A DNA stretch of 64,000 nt, taken from NCBI GenBank assembly GCA_964443725.1, contig CAYUDP010000002.1, positions 1-64,000 on the forward strand, in the 5' to 3' direction. The position numbers and the translations under genes were made by a program. Position 1 is the stretch's first letter. Each line of letters begins with the position of its first letter. Positions 59,493-64,000 of the stretch are shown in pieces. The stretch is from CAYUDP01 sp964443725 (GTDB lineage: Bacteria; Patescibacteriota; Minisyncoccia; Phycocordibacterales; JAKFXT01). The notes beneath the pieces were generated by a model, which was given only the letters and a program-made list of their open reading frames with translations, did not search any database and was not told the origin of the DNA.

Positions 59493-60122
59493 ATGGAAAA
59501 AGGTTTACAAAAGAATCCGCAGTTTAAAATTTGTGTATCTGGAGCTGCTGATACAGCCCATTGTGGACTCGATGCTTTTGATAAAGCAAAAGAAATAGGC
59601 CGTGAGATCGTTCGTCAGGGTGCGATTATTGTGACTGGTGCAACTACTGGATTTCCAAATTGGGCTGCTATGGGAGCGAAGGAGGAAGGTGGCATCTCAA
59701 TAGGTTTTTCTCCTGCTGCAACCGAGAGAGAACATGCCGAAGCATACCATTTGCCAAATGACTACATGGATCTTACTGTTTATACAGGGTTCGGTTATTC
59801 GGGTAGGAATCTCATTTTAACCAGATCCTCTGATGCTGTGATTATAGGTTGTGGTCGGATAGGTACTATAAACGAGTTTACTGTTGCTTATGAAGATCAG
59901 CGTCCTATAGGTATTTTAAGGGGAAGTTGGGATACTGATGAGACTCTAAAGGAAATTTTAGACAGAAGCCATAGGGGGAGTGAAAAGGTTGTTTTCGACG
60001 AAGATCCGAAAAGGTTGATAGAAAAAGTCATTGAAATGATAAAGAAGGACAAAGAAACTGTGGCGAAGTTTTATAGGAATGGTGATGGGGTTAAAACAAA
60101 CAGGGGTAATAGAATTTTATAA
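59493..60122 (+). CDS. LOG-like / TIGR00725-type nucleotide-binding Rossmann protein
   Basis: 209 residues from ATG 59493 (MEKGLQKNPQFKICVSG); a TTG four codons upstream falls right after the -10 box. Rossmann start KICVSGAADTAHCG, then IIVTGATTGFPNWAAMGAKEEGG and the signature GCGRIGTINEFTVAYED, a relaxed form of the lysine-decarboxylase-like PGGxGTxxE motif. LOG-family members hydrolyse nucleoside monophosphate-ribose bonds; function here unknown. Confidence 0.75.
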   Translation: MEKGLQKNPQFKICVSGAADTAHCGLDAFDKAKEIGREIVRQGAIIVTGATTGFPNWAAMGAKEEGGISIGFSPAATEREHAEAYHLPNDYMDLTVYTGFGYSGRNLILTRSSDAVIIGCGRIGTINEFTVAYEDQRPIGILRGSWDTDETLKEILDRSHRGSEKVVFDEDPKRLIEKVIEMIKKDKETVAKFYRNGDGVKTNRGNRIL

Positions 60123-60143
60123 GTAATTTGTAAACATAAATAT

Positions 60144-60737
60144 ATGGATTTAACACAATATGAACAACATCGAACAAGCCCTGCTCTTGTTGGGGTGTTG
60201 CTTTTTGTAGTTGGACTAGCAGGTGGATATGGGATGAGTCAAAAATTCTTGAAAGATAAAGAGGTGAAAAATTGTGAAACTCAAAGTACTGAGATAAATC
60301 AAGTTTCTTCAAAAGAAGAGGGTTCAAATCAGGCTGTGCAAACTCCGACACCACTAAAAAAAATTTTTGGTAAGGTAAGTGAAATAAACGGAGCTTCTTT
60401 TAAAGTAGAAACTAAGATGTCTTCTTTGTCTCAGAATTCTCTGAAGTCTTCGGTTGTAATATCTAATGACACAAAATTTTTTATCGCTGTGATGAAAGAC
60501 CGATCAGTATATGAAAAAGAGATGAAAGAATATACCGATAAAGTGACGAAAATGAGTGCTTCTAACTCAAGGGATTTGTCTTCTCTTGGAGAGCCACCGC
60601 TATCTTTTTCAGGTAAACCAGCAACTCAGTCTGACTTGAAAGATGGGATTAATGTCTTAGTTGAAGCTAAATCGCCAACAGTATTGGGGGATACAGTTGA
60701 TGCCGTAAAAATTATAATAGCACCATCAAGTAAATAA
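60144..60737 (+). CDS. Membrane-anchored extracytoplasmic protein (DUF5666-like)
   Basis: 197 residues. One membrane helix at about 15-33 (VGVLLFVVGLAGGYGM), a Ser/Glu linker, then a small beta domain: KIFGKVSEINGASFKVET, VVISNDTKFFIAV, DLKDGINVLVEAK. The pattern resembles OB-like DUF5666 domains; confidence in that is modest. Followed 12 bases later by the third LVLGSAYVSAW family gene. Confidence 0.65.
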   Translation: MDLTQYEQHRTSPALVGVLLFVVGLAGGYGMSQKFLKDKEVKNCETQSTEINQVSSKEEGSNQAVQTPTPLKKIFGKVSEINGASFKVETKMSSLSQNSLKSSVVISNDTKFFIAVMKDRSVYEKEMKEYTDKVTKMSASNSRDLSSLGEPPLSFSGKPATQSDLKDGINVLVEAKSPTVLGDTVDAVKIIIAPSSK

Positions 60738-60749
60738 GTTTAATAAAAT

Positions 60750-61748
60750 ATGGATAAATCAATAACATATCTAAAAGCCACCCTATTTGCTCTAGTTTTG
60801 GTTTTGGGAAGCGCTTATGTTTCTGCTTGGTCTGCACCAGCAAGTGATCCCCCTGGGGGAAGTGTGTCACTACCTATAAATACTGGAAACACTGATCAAA
60901 ATAAAACAGGAAGTCTCGGGGTATGGAATTTAGCTACTGCCGGATATGTAAAAGTAAATGGTTATAGTACTCCCGGATTTGATAAAGGAGGCTCATGTAC
61001 TTCTGGGTCCGAAGGGTCTATAAGATATAATTCTGACACCAAAGTCATGCAGTTTTGTGATGGTTCATCTTGGGCTGATATGTCTGGTGGTAGTGGTAGT
61101 ACTGGAGCAGAGTGTGGAAGATCTTTACCAGATGGGAAGACATACTCGTATCCTCATGGCACCTATTCCATTCCTGCGGGAACTTTTTATGTACCAAATT
61201 GTATTACAAATATAACAAAAATAAGGATTCAAGCTGCAGGTGGGCAAGGGTCTCCGCTTGCTTTTGATGGTTTTGTCCTGACTGGTGGTGGTGGAGGATC
61301 TGGTGGATACAGAGAAATTACGAATCTTACTGTCAGCCCAGGTTCGTCTCATTCTGTTATAAAAACATCTGGGAATACCGGTCAATATTGTTTTGACACA
61401 ACATGCGCAACAAATGGTAAAGCAGGATCTGGGGTATCAGGTGGTGCTGGTGGGACTCCTGGTGGGAACCCAGGTGGAGCAGGGACATTTGTTGGAAGTT
61501 CAGAACATGGTGGAAAAGGAGGTGATAGTTTATCTGGTGGAACAGGTGGAATTGGGGCAGTTTATAATTGGCCATATTCAATGACCCCAGCTACATCCGG
61601 TGTGTCTGGATCTGGTGGTGGAGGTGGAGTGGTTTGGTTTGATGGTAGTCCTCCAGTTGGGTGTGGAGATCCTTGTTACACTATGACAGGTTATACGGGA
61701 TTCTCCAGTGGAGCTGGTAGTGCTGGGTTTGTAGAAATAAGTTACTAA
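60750..61748 (+). CDS. Secreted glycine-rich protein, LVLGSAYVSAW family, member 3
   Basis: 332 residues. Signal peptide with core LVLGSAYVSAW (about 17-27) and mature start SAPASDPPGGSVSLPIN, as in the 24076 protein. A short domain GSEGSIRYNSDTKVMQFCDG (about 86-105) looks like those found in tail-fibre-like proteins. The C-terminal 170 residues are Gly-rich and end AGFVEISY, paralleling TGYVRFSY of member 1. Likely surface protein or adhesin. No membrane helix after the signal. Confidence 0.75.
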   Translation: MDKSITYLKATLFALVLVLGSAYVSAWSAPASDPPGGSVSLPINTGNTDQNKTGSLGVWNLATAGYVKVNGYSTPGFDKGGSCTSGSEGSIRYNSDTKVMQFCDGSSWADMSGGSGSTGAECGRSLPDGKTYSYPHGTYSIPAGTFYVPNCITNITKIRIQAAGGQGSPLAFDGFVLTGGGGGSGGYREITNLTVSPGSSHSVIKTSGNTGQYCFDTTCATNGKAGSGVSGGAGGTPGGNPGGAGTFVGSSEHGGKGGDSLSGGTGGIGAVYNWPYSMTPATSGVSGSGGGGGVVWFDGSPPVGCGDPCYTMTGYTGFSSGAGSAGFVEISY

Positions 61749-61755
61749 AATTTAA

Positions 61756-61800
61756 TAATCAAAATCCCCCGTGGATACCTACCGCGGGGGATTTTGATTA
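61756..61800. terminator. Bidirectional terminator
   Basis: TAATCAAAATCCCCC arm with GGGGGATTTTGATTA, plus inner pairs; serves the 60750 gene and rplT on the other strand. Confidence 0.9.
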
Positions 61801-61806
61801 GTTTAT

Positions 61807-62154
61807 TTATTTTGTCACTGCAGTGACGAGTCTCTTGAATGATTCAGGGTTATTTTCTGCTAGATCAGCCATTATTTTTCTGTCTACAATCATACTTTTC
61901 TTTTTCATGGCTCCTATAAACTTGCTGTATGATAGTCCGTCAGCCTTCAAAGTTGCTCCGATTTGGACATTCCATAGTTTTCTGAAGTCATTTTTCTTAT
62001 CCTTTCTGTGTGCAAAGGCATATTTACCAGCGTGCACCAAAGCCTCTCTGGCTTGGATTTCTTTTGTTGAACGACCAAAGCGGAATCCTTTTACTTTTTC
62101 TAGGACATTGCGCCTTGTTTTCATTGAGGTTGTTCCTCTCTTTACTCTTGTCAT
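61807..62154 (-). CDS. rplT: Ribosomal protein bL20
   Basis: 115 residues. MTRVKRGTTSMKTRRNVLEKVKGF start, DFRKLWNVQIGATLKADGLSYSKFI core. Primary 23S assembly protein. Last gene of infC-rpmI-rplT; in other bacteria L20 represses this operon. Confidence 0.96.
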   Translation of the reverse strand: MTRVKRGTTSMKTRRNVLEKVKGFRFGRSTKEIQAREALVHAGKYAFAHRKDKKNDFRKLWNVQIGATLKADGLSYSKFIGAMKKKSMIVDRKIMADLAENNPESFKRLVTAVTK

Positions 62155-62180
62155 ATTTTTATAGGATTAATAATTTTTAT

Positions 62181-62366
62181 TTAGGCGTGAACAAAATATC
62201 GGCTCTTGGCTTTGTTGGAAAGTGAGAAGTGGGCTGTGCGCTTTTTGCTCAGTTGATTTTTTCTGCTTTCTTTTGCGTTGAAATGGTCCTGCCCTGGTTT
62301 TCTTGCAACAAGTTTACCATTTTTTGTGACTTTTACTCTTTTTAAGTATGACTTATTTGATTTCAT
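62181..62366 (-). CDS. rpmI: Ribosomal protein bL35
   Basis: 61 residues, mostly Lys/Arg/Ser/Asn: YLKRVKVTKNGKLVARKPGQ, NAKESRKNQLSKKR. Position between infC and rplT confirms it. Confidence 0.92.
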   Translation of the reverse strand: MKSNKSYLKRVKVTKNGKLVARKPGQDHFNAKESRKNQLSKKRTAHFSLSNKAKSRYFVHA

Positions 62367-62371
62367 ATTTT

Positions 62372-62923
62372 TTATTGTTCCTCTTGGTTTTCTATCTTTT
62401 TTACAGCCTTAGCTGAAGCTTTTTCTATAATTATAGAAAGGCCTTTTGGGCTCTTTTTGGCTTCATCGGCTATCTTGTAGTCTTCCGTTAAAAGACGGAG
62501 CATTCTCTCAAGTCTTTCTTTTAGAAAAGCCTGATCAAAGTGTTTGGCTCTACCGGGGAGGAATAGGTCTATTTTGACTCTATGTCCCTCACCTAACCAT
62601 TCAGAAGTTTTCTTGGCCTTAAGCTCTAGATCGTGCTCTCCGGTACCGATTTTGACTTGTATGTTTTTTACCTCGGTTATTTTGGATTTGGCCTTTATTT
62701 CCTTCTGTTTTTTGTTCTGCTCGTACTGGAATTTACCATAATCCGCGATTTTTGCAATAGGCGGTACGGTATTTGGCGATATTTCTATTAGGTCTAGATT
62801 AGCCGTCTTTGCGAGGTTTAGGGCCTCCTCGAGGGATATTACACCCCTATTTGAGCCGGTTTCATCTATAACCCGTAGCTCCCGCGCTCGTATATTGGCG
62901 TTTATTCTAGTCTTATTGATCAA
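62372..62923 (-). CDS. infC: Translation initiation factor IF-3 (unusual start codon)
   Basis: 183 residues. N-domain: RINANIRARELRVIDETGSNRG; linker KQKEIKAKSK; C-domain: VKNIQVKIGTGEHDLELK, FLPGRAKHF. No ATG or GTG exists at the N-terminus: the frame begins TTG (62921-62923) followed by ATC. A TTG or ATC start fits infC, whose rare AUU start in enteric bacteria lets IF-3 repress itself. Five bases before rpmI. Confidence 0.95.
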   Translation of the reverse strand: MINKTRINANIRARELRVIDETGSNRGVISLEEALNLAKTANLDLIEISPNTVPPIAKIADYGKFQYEQNKKQKEIKAKSKITEVKNIQVKIGTGEHDLELKAKKTSEWLGEGHRVKIDLFLPGRAKHFDQAFLKERLERMLRLLTEDYKIADEAKKSPKGLSIIIEKASAKAVKKIENQEEQ

Positions 62924-62953
62924 GAGTTTATGGTTATCTTTGTAATAGAAGCA

Positions 62954-62981
62954 ATTTTAGCACGACTTGGAGTATTATCAA
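62954..62981 (-). promoter_or_regulatory. infC-rpmI-rplT promoter
   Basis: Reverse strand: TTGATA (62976-62981), 16-base spacer, TAAAAT (62954-62959), about 30 bases before the infC start. Confidence 0.65.
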
Positions 62982-63000
62982 GGGTTTTAGGGTGTCGTGG

Positions 63001-63006
63001 TATAAT
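63001..63006 (+). promoter_or_regulatory. -10 box of the VirB2-like gene, leaderless type
   Basis: TGGTATAAT; TATAAT eight bases before the ATG at 63015. Confidence 0.6.
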
Positions 63007-63014
63007 TTTTCTAT

Positions 63015-63968
63015 ATGTTTTTTAGAAATATTTTAACCAAAATGGGTGGCGGTCTTATGCCTAGTGGGCTGTCTTTTTTAGTGTTAGTTATTTTAATACT
63101 AGTTCCCAATATTACTTTTGGAGCATCTCTTGTTCCATGTGGTATTGATAGGCCATGTGAGTTTTGTGATGTTGTTACTTTGCTCAGCAACGTAATCAAT
63201 TTTATTATTTTGGATGTTGGGGCTCCACTTGCGACCATTGTCCTTGCTTGGGGTGGAATGATTCTTATTGTAAATGGTAATAATCCGGGAGAGAGGGCTC
63301 GCGCCAAGAAGATGATGGTAAACGTTGGTATTGGGTTTATTTTAGTAATCTTTGCTTGGGCGATTGTCTCAACTGTAATAAATCTGATTATAAACAAGGG
63401 TAAGATTGGTGCGTGGAACAAGATAGAGTGCGTCGGCATAAATGAACCAAATCTTCAACTCGATCTTAGTCGGCTTGTAAATGGTGGGGCGTCTTTGAGT
63501 AGTACTAATAGTTCCCAAAACGGGATTGCTACTGGTAATGAGAGTATGAATAGAAAAATTATAGATGATGCCGGTATAAGTATAAATCGTACCAATCCGT
63601 GTGGGGTAAATGAGACCTCTGGGTGTACTAGCGTGGGAGGTTTTAAACAAAATACTTTAAATTATTTGGTAAGTGTGAAGTCTGATATATGCCCGACCTG
63701 TTCTAAGTCGGACATTCTCTTAACTGGAGGATCAGAATGTCATGGGACAAGCTGTGAGGGTCATGGGACAGGGGATAAATTTGATTTAAGTTATAACAGT
63801 ACCACTTTAAATAGTGCCATCACGAATTCATCTAGGTTTACTAAAATTAATACTCTAAGAAGTGACGGGGCGGTTGGCTATCTTGATACAAAAACTCAGA
63901 ATATATTCTGGGATGAACCAGCCAAGGCTAACAATCCGAGGCATTGGGATGTTCAAGTTAAATCGTAA
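63015..63968 (+). CDS. VirB2/TrbC-like pilin fused to an M15-type peptidase-like domain
   Basis: 317 residues. Signal-like helix (about 18-36, ending TFGAS), a Cys cluster (PCGIDRPCEFC), then two membrane helices, about 60-87 and 103-127, separated by the short basic loop NNPGERARAKKM: the VirB2/TrbC pilin layout. The C-terminal half (about 175-317) has TGGSECHGTSCEGHGTGDKF followed by DLS, with His250-x2-Gly253-x3-Asp257 and final HWD (310-312), the spacing of zinc ligands in M15/VanY-type murein peptidases. Possibly a cell-surface pilin or wall-processing protein. The fusion is clear; peptidase activity is inferred. Confidence 0.78.
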   Translation: MFFRNILTKMGGGLMPSGLSFLVLVILILVPNITFGASLVPCGIDRPCEFCDVVTLLSNVINFIILDVGAPLATIVLAWGGMILIVNGNNPGERARAKKMMVNVGIGFILVIFAWAIVSTVINLIINKGKIGAWNKIECVGINEPNLQLDLSRLVNGGASLSSTNSSQNGIATGNESMNRKIIDDAGISINRTNPCGVNETSGCTSVGGFKQNTLNYLVSVKSDICPTCSKSDILLTGGSECHGTSCEGHGTGDKFDLSYNSTTLNSAITNSSRFTKINTLRSDGAVGYLDTKTQNIFWDEPAKANNPRHWDVQVKS

Positions 63969-63977
63969 TTTTGACTG

Positions 63978-64000
63978 ATGAAATACATTGAGTGTTTATG
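63978..64000 (+). CDS. Possible start of the next gene (cut by window)
   Basis: ATG at 63978 ten bases after the previous stop opens MKYIECL and runs off the window. Too short to identify. Confidence 0.25.

Noticed and set aside
61250..61700. Repeat array in GC-richer stretch
   Set aside because: Same explanation: glycine-rich coding region of the 60750 gene.

Overview
This window looks like a chromosomal segment from a Candidate Phyla Radiation bacterium, most likely Parcubacteria (Patescibacteria). The evidence is a compact AT-rich genome with very short intergenic gaps, almost no Shine-Dalgarno (SD) sequences in front of the AT-rich genes, a str-S10-spc ribosomal cluster that lacks rpmD (L30), a trigger factor without its PPIase domain, a zinc-type S14, a type IV pilus locus with very large prepilin-like proteins, and families of small secreted proteins sharing one N-terminal sequence. 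The standard code with TGA as stop fits. I see no tRNA, rRNA, CRISPR array, insertion sequence or integrase. A run of exactly 100 N (59117-59216) marks a scaffold gap.

Layout: 1-1335 GC-rich cassette DNA (5' part of thrC; a membrane protein behind a possible leader peptide). 1336-6272 reverse-strand housekeeping genes (tig, two envelope proteins, ppa, nusA). 6324-6707 a lone GC-richer small gene. 6797-15661 type IV pilus and surface proteins (two envelope proteins, pilB, pilC, three prepilin-like proteins). 15726-21949 glycolysis (tpiA, pgk), a HIT protein, recJ, RNase H and the ComEC membrane part. 21959-22362 a two-gene small-protein operon on the reverse strand. 22448-25558 sodB, the detached ComEC metallo-beta-lactamase part, two related secreted proteins and rpmB. 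25630-43842 an M50 protease, then the str-S10-spc cluster, interrupted by a reverse-strand small gene (27331-27666) and by a GC-rich pyrF-pyrE pair (31950-33383). 43985-50728 an alpha-glucan and sugar-phosphate module (glycogen-synthase-like GT, GH57, GH15, PGI/PMI, ROK kinase). 50725-57588 a membrane CxxC protein, queA, SIMPL, HAD and NDK proteins and a large type-IV-secretion-type ATPase. 57683-57890 a probable 6S RNA with its own promoter and terminator. 57909-61748 an MBL/beta-CASP protein and envelope proteins. 61807-62923 infC-rpmI-rplT on the reverse strand. 63015-63968 a VirB2-like pilin fused to an apparent M15-type peptidase domain.

Two expression styles coexist. The AT-rich resident genes mostly start either 3-12 bases after the previous gene without an SD, or 6-12 bases after a TATAAT-like -10 box, as expected for leaderless mRNAs. 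The GC-richer genes (thrC, the 790-1272 gene, 6355-6627, 21959-22362, 27331-27666, pyrF-pyrE) have clear GGAG-type SDs, sit alone between resident operons and mostly carry their own promoters and hairpin terminators. The main hypothesis from this window is that a Parcubacterial chromosome has taken up proteobacterial-like genes as self-contained cassettes at operon boundaries, including inside the normally conserved S10 and str operons.
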